From assembly GCA_903789375.1 (NCBI GenBank), contig CAIFEB010000025.1, positions 1 to 35,483 on the forward strand: DNA of 35,483 nt, written 5' to 3'. The DNA is from an uncultured Eggerthellaceae bacterium. GTDB lineage: Bacteria > Actinomycetota > Coriobacteriia > Coriobacteriales > Eggerthellaceae. Position numbers and translations under genes: made by a program. Positions within the stretch are counted from its first letter, which is position 1. Each line of letters opens with the position of its first letter. Positions 8,343-16,529 of this stretch are shown in pieces. The notes beneath the pieces were generated by a model. That model saw only the letters and a list, made by a program, of their open reading frames with translations. It was not told where the DNA came from and searched no databases.

Positions 8343-9764
8343 GTGGCGCAACGGCGCATTGCTGACGATCTGTCGGCGCGACGCATCATCGGATTCGCCT
8401 GCAACCAGGGCTTCGTCTTCTTCCTGTTCTATATGGGCGCCAACCGGTTCATGCCCATCGGGACGTTTCCGTTCGAGCGCGCCGACCTGTTCTGCAGCCT
8501 TGCGTTCATGGTCGTGGGCTTCACGGTCATGCGCGTGGTGCCCATCCACGTGCGCGACGCGCTGTTCTCGCGTCCCCTTCTTTACGTGTATGCGGTGATC
8601 ATCGCCGCGGGATCGCTCGTGTTCGATGCGTTTCCCCAGGCGGGGCCGTATTTGGTCATCCCCGAAGGCGCCATGATCGGCATACCCGTGGCGTTTCTCC
8701 TGACGGCGTGGGGCCGCACGTTCGGGCGAACGGGCACGAGCGTCGCCGTGTGCGAGGTGTTCATCGGCTCGCTCGTGGGCGCGCTCGTGTGCCTGGCGTT
8801 CTCCGTGATCGACTCGCAGTTCGCGCTGGTCGCGCTCCGCATCCTGCCGCTCGCGAGCGTCGTCAACATCGAAGTTCCCGCCTCGCGCGAACCCGCTGGG
8901 CGCACCGCGGCGGAGATCCCTTCGGAGACGGCGCGGCTGTCGCTCAAGATTCTCACCGGCACGACGATGTTCGGTCTGGCCATGGGCCTGCTCGAGACGT
9001 ACAAAACCGACCCCGGCGCGGCGGCGGCGCCGCATTACGCCATGTCGATGCTTGTGTTTGGGGCGTTTCTCATCGGCAGCCTGTCGCTTTTGCTGTCCGA
9101 CGGATTCGGGCGCGGCGCGTCACTCAACAAGGCGTATCGGCTTGCGATTTTCCTGTTCATGTTGGGCATCATGTGCGTGCCGTGGTCGCCCGTCGCCGAT
9201 TCGGTCATGCCGGGCGAGTCATTCGCCTTGGCGGGCTATCTGGGACTCGAAGCGGTGCTCATCTCGCTGTTCATGATTCTGGCGCACGTTGCGGCGGTCG
9301 ACGCGTCGGTCACGTTCTCGCTGGGGTTCTCGGCGCTGTTCGCAGGCGAGCTCTTGGGGTTGCTTCTGGCGAACGTCATCGACGCGTTCCAAGCAACGAC
9401 GGCCACCCCGTATGGCGTCGTGGTGTTGGCGGGCACGCTTGCGCTGCTGTCGTACATCTTTCTGTTCACGGAGCGCGACTTCGACGAGCTGTCGGAAATC
9501 GCGACGGTCACCGACGCTTTCGAGGATACCTGTGCGGCCATCACGGAGCGCTACAAGCTGTCGAAGCGCGAGTCGGAGATTCTGGCGTACGCGCTGCGCG
9601 GCCGCACGAGCGAGCGCATCGCCTCCGAGCTCACCATCTCGAAGAGCACGGTCGAGACGCATCTGCGGCGCATCTACGGCAAGACCGGCGTGCACGGACG
9701 GCAGGAGCTGCTCGATCTGGGCGAGGCGACGACGAAGGAGCTTGCGCAGCACGCCCATGTGTAA
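8343..9764 (+). CDS. LuxR-type regulator with a large N-terminal membrane domain
   Basis: A 473-residue membrane-bound transcription factor. The first ~390 residues contain about ten to twelve hydrophobic segments with short loops (for example GFACNQGFVFFLFYMGANRF at the start, then VVVLAGTLALLSYIFLF just before the linker), resembling a permease-like sensor. The C-terminal ~65 residues are a LuxR/FixJ helix-turn-helix: LSKRESEILAYALRGRTSERIASELTISKSTVETHLRRIYGKTGV. Such fusions are abundant in Eggerthellaceae, where their ligands are largely unknown. I choose GTG 8343, preceded by GAGGGGAGGG at 8326-8335, over the upstream open frame because the sequence before it is not protein-like. It is monocistronic and convergent with the next gene. 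It could sense a small metabolite and control a distant locus. Confidence 0.85.
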   Translation: MAQRRIADDLSARRIIGFACNQGFVFFLFYMGANRFMPIGTFPFERADLFCSLAFMVVGFTVMRVVPIHVRDALFSRPLLYVYAVIIAAGSLVFDAFPQAGPYLVIPEGAMIGIPVAFLLTAWGRTFGRTGTSVAVCEVFIGSLVGALVCLAFSVIDSQFALVALRILPLASVVNIEVPASREPAGRTAAEIPSETARLSLKILTGTTMFGLAMGLLETYKTDPGAAAAPHYAMSMLVFGAFLIGSLSLLLSDGFGRGASLNKAYRLAIFLFMLGIMCVPWSPVADSVMPGESFALAGYLGLEAVLISLFMILAHVAAVDASVTFSLGFSALFAGELLGLLLANVIDAFQATTATPYGVVVLAGTLALLSYIFLFTERDFDELSEIATVTDAFEDTCAAITERYKLSKRESEILAYALRGRTSERIASELTISKSTVETHLRRIYGKTGVHGRQELLDLGEATTKELAQHAHV

Positions 9765-9828
9765 GGCCTGGCTGCGCGATGTGCGGGCGGGCACGTGCTG
9801 CGTGGGGTGGCGCGTGATGCAGAAGGAC

Positions 9829-9845
9829 GCGAGCGTTGCGCTCGC
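9829..9845. terminator. Weak hairpin between convergent genes
   Basis: GCGAGC-GTTGC-GCTCGC forms a short perfect stem. It lacks a proper T-run on either strand; the minus-strand side continues GTCCTTCT. A longer pairing, GCGCTCGCA (9838-9846) with TGCGAGCGC (9911-9919), competes with it. It may help terminate one or both convergent transcripts. Confidence 0.3.
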
Positions 9846-9952
9846 ACATGAGACTTTGGCTCGTAAGCTGCAAGGGTCTGCCGCTTGCGCAACGTAACGA
9901 GGGCGTCCTATGCGAGCGCCGTAGGCTCGAACCCGAGCTCGTGCCGCGGGCG

Positions 9953-10621
9953 CTAGAGCGAGCTCAACAGCGATGCCGACGAAGACGAGGTCGGTTCCAG
10001 GTTGCCGTTCGAGTTCCCCGCGAAGTCCGCGGGCTCGTGCAGCAGCGTCTTGAAGAAATCCTTCGTGCGCGCGGGAATCTCGCGCAGTTCGTAGTACGTT
10101 GAGTCGCTGTACGAGCCACGGTCGGCGGGCACGCCCACGGCGTCGATGCCGAGCCCGCGCGCCGAGTAGAGCGCACGCGGCAGGTGGTAGCGCTGAGTCA
10201 CGATGCAGGCGCTGTCGATGCCGAACTCGGACACGGCACGGTACATGCTGTCGTAGGTGGCGATTCCGGCGAGGTCGCAGACGACGCTATCATTCGGGAT
10301 TCCGCTGTTCACCAGGTACTTCTTCATAGCGAGCGACTCGTTGTAGGTCACGTTGTCGCCCGAGACGATGACGGTGTCGGACACGCCGTCGAAGTAGAGC
10401 TGCGCGGCGGTGTCGAGTCGGTCGCGCAGGATGGGCGAGGGCGTGCCGTCGGGCAGGACCGACGCGCCCAGCACGATGATGGCGTCGTAGCGGGACGAGC
10501 TCGCCTGGTCTTCGTCGATGATCAACGAGGCGGTGGTGGCCAACACGACGGCGTTGCTGATGGCGAAGACGGCGGCGACGAGCACGATGAGCGTGCCGAT
10601 GAACTTCAGCAGGTGCTTCAT
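9953..10621 (-). CDS. SanA/YdcF-like DUF218 membrane-anchored protein
   Basis: A 222-residue protein with one N-terminal transmembrane anchor (LLKFIGTLIVLVAAVFAISNAVVL), so the rest is probably outside the membrane. Residues ~45-190 match the DUF218/SanA-YdcF-ElyC fold: YDAIIVLGASVLPDGTPSPILRDRLDTA, then VIVSGDN, the AMKKYLVNSGIPNDSV segment, and the conserved CIVTQRYHLPRALYSARGLGI. The family is linked to cell envelope integrity and vancomycin sensitivity in enterobacteria, but its biochemical activity is not settled. A Ser-rich tail ends the protein. GAAGGAGG a few bases before the ATG is an excellent ribosome binding site. The gene is isolated and points toward the LuxR gene. Confidence 0.88.
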   Translation of the reverse strand: MKHLLKFIGTLIVLVAAVFAISNAVVLATTASLIIDEDQASSSRYDAIIVLGASVLPDGTPSPILRDRLDTAAQLYFDGVSDTVIVSGDNVTYNESLAMKKYLVNSGIPNDSVVCDLAGIATYDSMYRAVSEFGIDSACIVTQRYHLPRALYSARGLGIDAVGVPADRGSYSDSTYYELREIPARTKDFFKTLLHEPADFAGNSNGNLEPTSSSSASLLSSL

Positions 10622-10656
10622 GCTTCGGGCCTCCTTCTCGTCGTAGTCGCGCAGCG

Positions 10657-10686
10657 CTGCAGGCGCGTGGGCGCCTGCAGTTTCTT
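10657..10686 (+). terminator. Perfect hairpin followed by a T-rich tail
   Basis: CTGCAGGCGC-GTGG-GCGCCTGCAG is a perfect 10-base stem with a 4-base loop, followed on the plus strand by TTTCTT. It looks like an intrinsic terminator, but no plus-strand gene precedes it. On the minus strand it lies 36 bases upstream of the ydcF-like start, so it may act in that leader instead. Confidence 0.4.
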
Positions 10687-10930
10687 GCGTGCGGTCTGGT
10701 GATTTTCATGTGCGAGCCGGCATGCGGCGCATGCGGTTGCAGGGGACGCCGCCGGGCGGCGTGACGCTGCGCGCGATGGGATGCGGCAGCGCGGTGACGC
10801 GTTGATCCGTTCGGATGCGAATCGCGTATTCGAAAGCTTACTTGATGGTGCTGCGCGCGGACGACACGTGTGCCGCTTCTCCATGCAACAAGCTTGCGGG
10901 CCGTTCGGGTGGAGCTCGTGCGTGGTCGGG

Positions 10931-11068
10931 ACGAGACGGGGCGCGCCGCCGCGTACATACGGAAGGCTCCGGCATGCGGCGACCGCGGCGGGTGCAGGTA
11001 CGGGGTGTGACGGGGCGTGCTGCCGCATGTGTATGGGGCTCCGACATGCGGCGACCGCGGCGGGCGAT
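10931..11068. repeat. Degenerate tandem duplication, about 72 bp
   Basis: Two adjacent copies share ACGGGGCG, CCGC, TACA/TGTA, GGCTCCG and a nearly identical 20-base block beginning CATGCGGCGACC at 10973 and 11045, offset 72. Small indels shift the left part to 74. The duplication is intergenic and has no evident coding role. Confidence 0.6.
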
Positions 11069-11206
11069 CGCCTTCGGCGCGCGGTGTTGCATGCGCGCCA
11101 TTGTCGCATGCGTGCCGTCGAATTTTCCAAGGTGGACAACGGAAAACGCAAGCCGGCAGCAGGCGATGGGCTGCGTGCACGGCGAGCGCATCAGCGAAAG
11201 CGGGGA

Positions 11207-11240
11207 AATGGAAAGCGGGCCAGGAAAGCTCCTGGCCCGC
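11207..11240 (-). terminator. Terminator of the tRNA-Val gene
   Basis: On the minus strand GCGGGCCAGG-AGCTTT-CCTGGCCCGC forms a perfect 10-base stem followed by TTTCCATTT. It begins 10 bases after the tRNA 3' end. Confidence 0.85.
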
Positions 11241-11249
11241 TGCTGTTCG

Positions 11250-11324
11250 TGGTGGTCGGCGAGGGATTTGAACCCCCGACCTTGTGCTTGTAAGGCACCT
11301 GCGCTCCCGCTGCGCCAGCCGACC
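11250..11324 (-). tRNA. tRNA-Val (anticodon UAC), CCA encoded
   Basis: The minus strand folds into a full cloverleaf. The acceptor is GGTCGGC/GCCGACC with discriminator A and an encoded CCA at 11250-11252. The D stem is GCGC/GCGC. The anticodon arm GGTGC-CTTACAA-GCACA gives anticodon TAC, with one mismatch at its outer pair. The T arm is GGGGG-TTCAAAT-CCCTC with one G-U pair. The anticodon loop CCTTACAAG is typical for valine UAC isoacceptors. It reads GUA and other GUN codons. The gene stands alone between a good promoter and terminator. Confidence 0.95.
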
Positions 11325-11347
11325 GATTTCCCGTTTCGGGGACACTC

Positions 11348-11376
11348 ATTGTGGCACACAACCGGCGCGTTGGCAA
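11348..11376 (-). promoter_or_regulatory. Promoter of the tRNA-Val gene
   Basis: On the minus strand TTGCCA (11371-11376) and CACAAT (11348-11353) are separated by exactly 17 bases and lie just upstream of the tRNA 5' end. Confidence 0.6.
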
Positions 11377-11981
11377 CGCCGAGCCCGAACGGAGCAGCGG
11401 CCGACGATGCTGGCAGCTTGGTTGCGAAATGACGATTGTTGCTGTCTGCGGGGCGGCGTGTGCTGGTGGTCGGCGGTGTCTGCGAGGCATCCGTGGCGGT
11501 CGGGGCATCAGCGTTACGGCAGGGCGGTGACCGACGGACGGCGGCAGAGGCGCGCTGCGGGCGATGGGAGAGGAGCCGCGCGGCGGCGAAACGGCGACGG
11601 CGGTAGGGCGATTGCCGCTGCGCAGGCGGGCGCATGGGCGGATTTCCGAAGGCGCGCGAACGGTGCCGGTGATGAATTCCATCCCCATACTGCCGTGTGT
11701 CGAAGGGCGCGCGAGACGGGCGGACTGCGAGGGCCGCGTGCGCTCGAACGTATGCGCGGCGGGGCTGCTGCCGGGAGGAACATGCCGCGGGCATCCCGCG
11801 ATGCGCTCGGCTGTGGTTGCGCTGCGGGCGGTTCGCATGCGGATACGGCGTATCGGATGCCCTTCGACCGAACGGCGGCGGGCATGGTCGAGCTCGTCGA
11901 GCTGACTGCAACGGCTTGCGTCGCCCTTCGGTCGGACGGAGGCGGGGCCTGGTCGCATGGAAGTTGGAACGGGGGTCGCAC
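11377..11981. other. Long non-coding gap upstream of the Tad locus
   Basis: About 600 bases hold no convincing gene. The plus-strand open frames are low-complexity Arg/Ala/Gly and have no ribosome binding site. One imperfect dyad at 11835-11860 pairs GGATAC with GTATCGG. This may be the 5' leader and control region of the pilus operon, but I see no strong -35/-10 pair. Confidence 0.45.
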
Positions 11982-12818
11982 ATGAGACGAAAGCACATGA
12001 CGGCGGTTGCCGTGGCGAGCGGCATTCTCTGCGCCGTGTGCGTGGGGGCGTTCATGCTCGGCCTGCAGGGCAAAACGGAGGCCGATCGGGCCGAGGCCCT
12101 TTCCCGCTATGGCGGGGAACAGGTGCAGGTTTGCGTTGCGACGCGCAACATCGCCGCAGGTGAGAAGGTCGATGCAAACGCGATACAGACGAAGCTGTGG
12201 GTGAGCGACCTCCTGCCCGACCGGGCGGTTTCCGACCGCGCCGCCATCGAGGGCGAAACGGCGACGTCGCCGATCATGAAGGGCGAGGTGTTCACGGAGG
12301 GGCGGTTCGACGCGACAACGCCTGCGACGGCGCTCGACGTGCCTGTCGGCCGGTCGGCCGTGAGCGTTCCGGTGAAGACGGCGCAGGCGGTGGGCGGTGC
12401 GCTGGAGGCAGGTATGACCGTCGATCTGTACGCGGCAGGGGCGACGCAGACGGCCGTGGTCGCGCGCGGCGCTCTCGTTCTGGCCACGTCATCTTCGTCG
12501 GGGCGAGCGACCGACCAGCTTTGGGTGACGCTCGCCGTGGAGCCGAGCGCCGTCGAGCAGGTGGTGGCGGCAACGCAGAGCTCAGAGCTGTGCGTCGTCG
12601 TGCCGGGTGCGAGCGCATCCGACGCGGCGGGGTCGGCTGGCGCTGTGAGCGCTGCGGACAAGGGCGGCACGCAGAGTTCGGCGAGCTCGTCTGCGGCTGC
12701 TCGAGACTCATCGGAGGCGTCGTCGGGCTCGCGGGCAAACGCGAGCGCAAGTTCAGGTTCGAGTTCAGGCTCGGCAGCAAGTTCGTCTGCGGTTTCTTCG
12801 GGAGGTGAGGAACGATGA
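11982..12818 (+). CDS. CpaB-like Flp pilus assembly protein (SAF domain)
   Basis: A 278-residue membrane-anchored periplasmic or cell-surface subunit of the Tad secretion system, equivalent to CpaB/RcpC. An N-terminal helix (TAVAVASGILCAVCVGAFMLGL) anchors it. It is followed by a SAF-type domain with the signature VCVATRNIAAGEKVDANAIQTKLW and a GRSAVSVPVKTAQAVGGALEAGMTVDLYAAG segment. The last ~60 residues are almost pure Ser/Ala/Gly, an apparently disordered tail that is odd for the family and may cross or touch the wall. The ATG at 11982 has only a weak GGGGG upstream, and a second ATG lies at 11997. The stop overlaps the next start by four bases, so it opens a tightly coupled operon. Confidence 0.85.
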   Translation: MRRKHMTAVAVASGILCAVCVGAFMLGLQGKTEADRAEALSRYGGEQVQVCVATRNIAAGEKVDANAIQTKLWVSDLLPDRAVSDRAAIEGETATSPIMKGEVFTEGRFDATTPATALDVPVGRSAVSVPVKTAQAVGGALEAGMTVDLYAAGATQTAVVARGALVLATSSSSGRATDQLWVTLAVEPSAVEQVVAATQSSELCVVVPGASASDAAGSAGAVSAADKGGTQSSASSSAAARDSSEASSGSRANASASSGSSSGSAASSSAVSSGGEER

Positions 12819-14299
12819 GCGAAGACGCGCGCGTTCTGCTCTGCGTCGACGAGATGTCCGGCGCCCTTCCGTACGCCATCGGCCTCGACGGCGAGGACCT
12901 CGATTCCCAAAGCTGGCTGCTCGTGGAGACGGATGCGCTGCGGGCACGCTCGGCTGCCCGCGCGCATGCGGGGCTGTCGGAGGTGTGGGTGGTGTCCACC
13001 GACGACGTCGAGCCCATCAACCTGGCGGCAGCGCTCAAAGGCGATAGGCCCGACCTGCGGGTATGTCTCGTGGACGACGAGGCGGGCGGTTCGCTGCGCA
13101 GCCGCGCTTACAATGCGCGGGTCGACTTCCTGATGAACGGCAGGCAGTTCGTGAAACGCTATGCCGATGCGAAACGTGCGCTCGGCAGTGGGAGCGTTCG
13201 CGTGCGCGAACAGGCAGGCGAGGGGCGAGCGGCAGGCCGCAAGGCGGGCGCAACCGCGCCGATGCCGCGCGTTCCCGCAGATGATGTGCGTGCGGCCTGC
13301 CGACAGCCGGAAGGGTTCGAACCGAAGCCGTCCCGGGCCGAGGAGCCGACCGGCAGCCGGGGAGCGACGGGTGCGCTCGCGCTGGGCGCTGACGCGCTGC
13401 AGCCCGCGGGTGGAGCGGCTGCGCGTCCCTGCGCGGCGAGCGCATCCGCTGCGGCGGGCGGCACACGTGCCGTTTTCGGTGCTGCGCAAGCGGGTCGCGA
13501 CGCATACCTGCTCCCCATCCTCAGCGGCAGCGGCGGCGCGGGCAAGAGCACCATCGCGGCGCTTGCGGCGGTGCTCGCCCAGCAGCGGGGCCTGCGCACG
13601 CTGCTTCTCGACTTCGATCTGCAGTTCGGCGACATGGCGTTTCTGCTCGGGGTGGACGACGCGCTGGGTATTGACGAGCTGCTCTCCCAGCCGGGTGCGG
13701 CGGCGTCGCTGCACGGCGAGGACGGGCTGCCGGCGCTGCTTGCAGCACCGGCTCGGCTCGAACGCGCCGACGAGGTGGCGCGCGAGCTGCCGCAGCTGCT
13801 CGACGTGGTGCTGCCGTGCTTCGACCTGGTCATCGCCAACACGGGGTCGGTTTGGGGTGACCACCACGCAGGCTTGCTCGAACGCTGCACGGGGGCGCTG
13901 TTCGTGGTCGACCAGCGCACGACGTCAGTGCGCGCCTGCCAGCATGCGCTCGAGCTGTGCGCGCGCTGCGGCATCGCCACCGGCTCGTTCAAGTTCGCGA
14001 TCAACCGCTGTTCGAAGTCTGCGCTGTTCACCTCGATCGATGTGTCATGCGCGCTTCAGGGAGCCGACGTGGTCGAGCTGCGCGACGGCGGCCGCGAACT
14101 CGAGGACTATCTCGGGGGCGGGCAGGTGCGCGAGTACTTGGAGCTGGACACGCCGTTCGCACGCGATGTGGACCACCTGCTCCAGGATATGGTGCCGGGA
14201 TACCGCGAGCGGAGCGGCGGCGAGGACGAGCGCGGCAGAAGGCGCAGGAAGCGGAGCCGCGGAAGGCGCAGGAGCGCCGAACGCAAGGAGGAGCTATGA
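12815..14299 (+). CDS. TadZ/CpaE-like ParA/MinD-type ATPase
   Basis: A 494-residue protein related to CpaE/TadZ, which localises the Tad machine to the pole or membrane. The first ~130 residues resemble the degenerate receiver-like domain of CpaE (VLLCVDEMSGALPYAIGLDG). An Ala/Arg-rich linker follows. From ~230 there is a MinD-like ATPase with P-loop SGSGGAGKSTIA (about 237-247), DFDLQFGDMAFLLG, and VIANTG. The deviant Walker A lysine normally preceding GGxGKS is a serine here, while the catalytic P-loop lysine is kept. The C terminus is an Arg/Lys-rich basic tail (RGRRRRKRSRGRRRSAERK). The ATG overlaps the cpaB-like stop (ATGA), and the stop overlaps tadA the same way. Confidence 0.85.
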   Translation: MSEDARVLLCVDEMSGALPYAIGLDGEDLDSQSWLLVETDALRARSAARAHAGLSEVWVVSTDDVEPINLAAALKGDRPDLRVCLVDDEAGGSLRSRAYNARVDFLMNGRQFVKRYADAKRALGSGSVRVREQAGEGRAAGRKAGATAPMPRVPADDVRAACRQPEGFEPKPSRAEEPTGSRGATGALALGADALQPAGGAAARPCAASASAAAGGTRAVFGAAQAGRDAYLLPILSGSGGAGKSTIAALAAVLAQQRGLRTLLLDFDLQFGDMAFLLGVDDALGIDELLSQPGAAASLHGEDGLPALLAAPARLERADEVARELPQLLDVVLPCFDLVIANTGSVWGDHHAGLLERCTGALFVVDQRTTSVRACQHALELCARCGIATGSFKFAINRCSKSALFTSIDVSCALQGADVVELRDGGRELEDYLGGGQVREYLELDTPFARDVDHLLQDMVPGYRERSGGEDERGRRRRKRSRGRRRSAERKEEL

Positions 14300-15624
14300 C
14301 GTTGATGGAGCGCGTGCGGGCGGCGGGCAACGCCGACTGCGAGGACGAGCGGCCCGAAGCGGCGGAGCTTGCGGCGCTGCGCGCGCAGGTTCAGGAGCTC
14401 GTCTCCGTCGATGACCTGGCGCTTCAGGCGCGTGACAACCCCGAGAAGGCGCGAAACGAGGTGAAGAGCGCCTGCCGGCGCGCGTTCGAGGACGCGTCGT
14501 GGTCGTTCACGAGCGACGTGCGCAGGCGAGCGCTCGTCAGCCGGCTGCTCGATTCGGTGTTCGGCTTCGGCGTGCTCGAAGACCTGCTTGGCGACCCGAC
14601 CGTGACCGAGATCATGGTGAACGGGCCGGCGCGCATCTTCGTGGAGCGCGAGGGCGCGCTTGAGCTGACGGACCGGCGGTTTTCGAGCGAAGGGGAGCTG
14701 CGCTCGCTCGTGGACCGGATGCTCGGCCCGCTCGGGCGACGGGTCGACGAGGCCTCGCCCATGGTGAGCGCGCGCCTGCCCGCGGGGCATCGCGTCAACG
14801 TCGTGGTACCGCCTGTAGCGCTGGCGGGAATCGTCATGACCATCAGGAAGTTTCCCGAGCGGGTTCTCACGCTGGCGGATTTGGAAGCGCGCGGGACGCT
14901 CGATTCTGGCCTGCGGACATTTCTTGGCTGGGTGGTTCGCGCGCGGCGCAGCCTTGCCGTGAGCGGCGGAACCGGTGCGGGCAAGACGACGCTTTTGAAC
15001 GCGCTTTCATGCGAGATTCCCCACGACGAGCGCATCATCACGATCGAAGATTCGGCTGAGCTGCGATTTCTCGAGCATCCCCACGTGGTGGGCCTGGAAG
15101 CGCGCGACCGCAACGCCGAGGGGCTGGGCGAGGTGACCATCCGCGATCTGGTGACGAACGCCCTGCGCATGCGACCCGACCGGATCATCGTGGGCGAGTG
15201 CCGCGGGGCTGAGGCGCTCGACATGCTGCAGGCGATGAACACCGGACATGAGGGGTCGCTGACCACGCTGCATGCCAACGCGCCGGCTGAAGCGGTCGCC
15301 CGTCTGACGACGATGGTCCGGTACGACGCCGATCTGCCGGTCGACGTCATCGAAGCGAACATCGCGAGCGCCATCGACGTGGTCGTGCAGATGCAGCGCA
15401 CCGGTGACGGGCGACGGCTCGTATCGGAGGTCGCAACGCTCGCATTCGACCGCGACCTGCGACGATGCCAGGCGCAAACGCTGTACCGGCGCCGACCCGA
15501 CGAGCCGTCGGGCGCGTGGTTCGGCGGCGAGCGGCTGCTTAAGGGGTTCGTGGAGCGCGGTGCGGCGACGGCGGAGGAGGTGCAACGGTGGATGCGACGA
15601 CGGTGTGCGCCGTCTGTGGCGTGA
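14296..15624 (+). CDS. tadA: TadA/CpaF secretion ATPase
   Basis: A 442-residue hexameric ATPase of the type II/IV secretion superfamily that powers Flp pilus assembly. Residues ~60-200 form the N-terminal domain with FGFGVLEDLLGDPTVTEIMVNGPARIFVEREG, diagnostic for CpaF/TadA. The Walker A motif GGTGAGKTTLLNAL is at about 224-237, followed by EDSAELRFLEHPHVV, the Walker B-region MRPDRIIVGECRGAEALD and the His-box NTGHEGSLTTLHANAP. AAGGAGGAG a few bases upstream of ATG 14296 is a strong ribosome binding site; a second ATG lies three codons downstream. The last 37 bases overlap tadB, so the two are probably translationally coupled. Confidence 0.95.
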   Translation: MTLMERVRAAGNADCEDERPEAAELAALRAQVQELVSVDDLALQARDNPEKARNEVKSACRRAFEDASWSFTSDVRRRALVSRLLDSVFGFGVLEDLLGDPTVTEIMVNGPARIFVEREGALELTDRRFSSEGELRSLVDRMLGPLGRRVDEASPMVSARLPAGHRVNVVVPPVALAGIVMTIRKFPERVLTLADLEARGTLDSGLRTFLGWVVRARRSLAVSGGTGAGKTTLLNALSCEIPHDERIITIEDSAELRFLEHPHVVGLEARDRNAEGLGEVTIRDLVTNALRMRPDRIIVGECRGAEALDMLQAMNTGHEGSLTTLHANAPAEAVARLTTMVRYDADLPVDVIEANIASAIDVVVQMQRTGDGRRLVSEVATLAFDRDLRRCQAQTLYRRRPDEPSGAWFGGERLLKGFVERGAATAEEVQRWMRRRCAPSVA

Positions 15625-16529
15625 CGGCTGCGTTCGGGACGGGGGCGGCTGCCGCTCAGCTGCTCGGCGGCCCTCGGCGGAGTGCGGGGGCTTCATCGCT
15701 CGCGCGCTCATTCAGGCGGGGTGTGCCGGTCTTTCTGCCGTTGGCGCGTCGGATCATTGCGCGCCCGGCGTGCGGAAAGCTTGCAGACGAGGCAGTGGCG
15801 GAGCTTGCGGAGCGGGGGTACGCCACGACCGCGGCTGCGGCGGCATCGGTGTTCTTCGCGGCATCGCTCGCGATTGCGGCGGTCGGCGCCGTGGTTGCGG
15901 GGAGCGCCGCGGTCGCTGCTGCTGCTCTCATCTGCGTTTTCGCCATCGCGGCGGTGGTGCTCGGGCATCGGGCCGACGTGCGACGCGGGGCCGTGCACGA
16001 CGCCGTGCCGGCCGTTCTGTCGTCGATGTCGTCATGCTTCGACGCAGGGCTCACGTTGATGCAGACGTTCCTGCAGGTCGCAGACGATGCGCCCGAACCG
16101 CTCGCGGGCACGTTCGCGAAGGCGGCGCACCTGCTGCAGACGGGCGGATCGACGCGCGATGCGCTTGCGCTCATCAAACGCGAAGCCGGGGCGGCGGAGC
16201 TCTCGTTCGTCGCGGCGGCGCTCGACGTGCAGCATCAGACGGGCGGCGCGATGGGAAAGGTGGTCGATTCGGCGGCTGAGGCGGCGAAGGACGAGGTCGA
16301 TATCAAGCGAACGCTGCGGGTTCAGACCGCCCAGGCCAAGCTGTCCGCGCGCGTGGTGACTGTCGTGCCATTCGTGATGCTCGCGGTGTTCACGCTGGTG
16401 AGTCCCGGGTTTCTCGACCCGTTCCTATCGGGTCCGGCGGGGTTCGCCCTGCTCGTCTGCGCAGTCGCCATGCAGGCGGGCGGCATCGTGCTCGTGCATC
16501 GGGCGCTCGCGGTTGAGGGAGCGTCGTGA
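15588..16529 (+). CDS. tadB: TadB-like inner membrane platform protein
   Basis: A 313-residue membrane protein with a T2SSF (GspF-type) domain. It has an N-terminal hydrophobic stretch, a central Ala/Val helix pair (ASVFFAASLAIAAVGAVVAGSAAVAAAALICVFAIAAVVLGH), a cytoplasmic T2SSF helical domain around AVLSSMSSCFDAGLTLMQTFLQVADDAP and FVAAALDVQHQTGGAMGKVVDSAAE, and two C-terminal helices. With TadC it forms the membrane platform driven by TadA. The GTG at 15588 is preceded by GGAGGAGG and lies inside the end of tadA. The stop overlaps the tadC start as TGATG. Confidence 0.88.
   Translation: MDATTVCAVCGVTAAFGTGAAAAQLLGGPRRSAGASSLARSFRRGVPVFLPLARRIIARPACGKLADEAVAELAERGYATTAAAAASVFFAASLAIAAVGAVVAGSAAVAAAALICVFAIAAVVLGHRADVRRGAVHDAVPAVLSSMSSCFDAGLTLMQTFLQVADDAPEPLAGTFAKAAHLLQTGGSTRDALALIKREAGAAELSFVAAALDVQHQTGGAMGKVVDSAAEAAKDEVDIKRTLRVQTAQAKLSARVVTVVPFVMLAVFTLVSPGFLDPFLSGPAGFALLVCAVAMQAGGIVLVHRALAVEGAS

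Larger units (their letters stand above)
10622..11206. other. Gene-poor gap with hairpin and tandem repeat
   Basis: No credible gene lies in this stretch between the ydcF-like gene and the tRNA terminator. It contains a perfect 10-base hairpin (10657-10680) and a degenerate tandem duplication of about 72 bases (10931-11068), annotated separately. The remaining open frames show Arg/Ala-rich composition typical of spurious frames in GC-rich DNA. Confidence 0.5.

Noticed and set aside
11284-11985. A 233-residue frame before the cpaB-like gene
   Set aside because: It begins inside the tRNA, has low-complexity Arg/Ala/Gly composition, no ribosome binding site and no recognisable domain.
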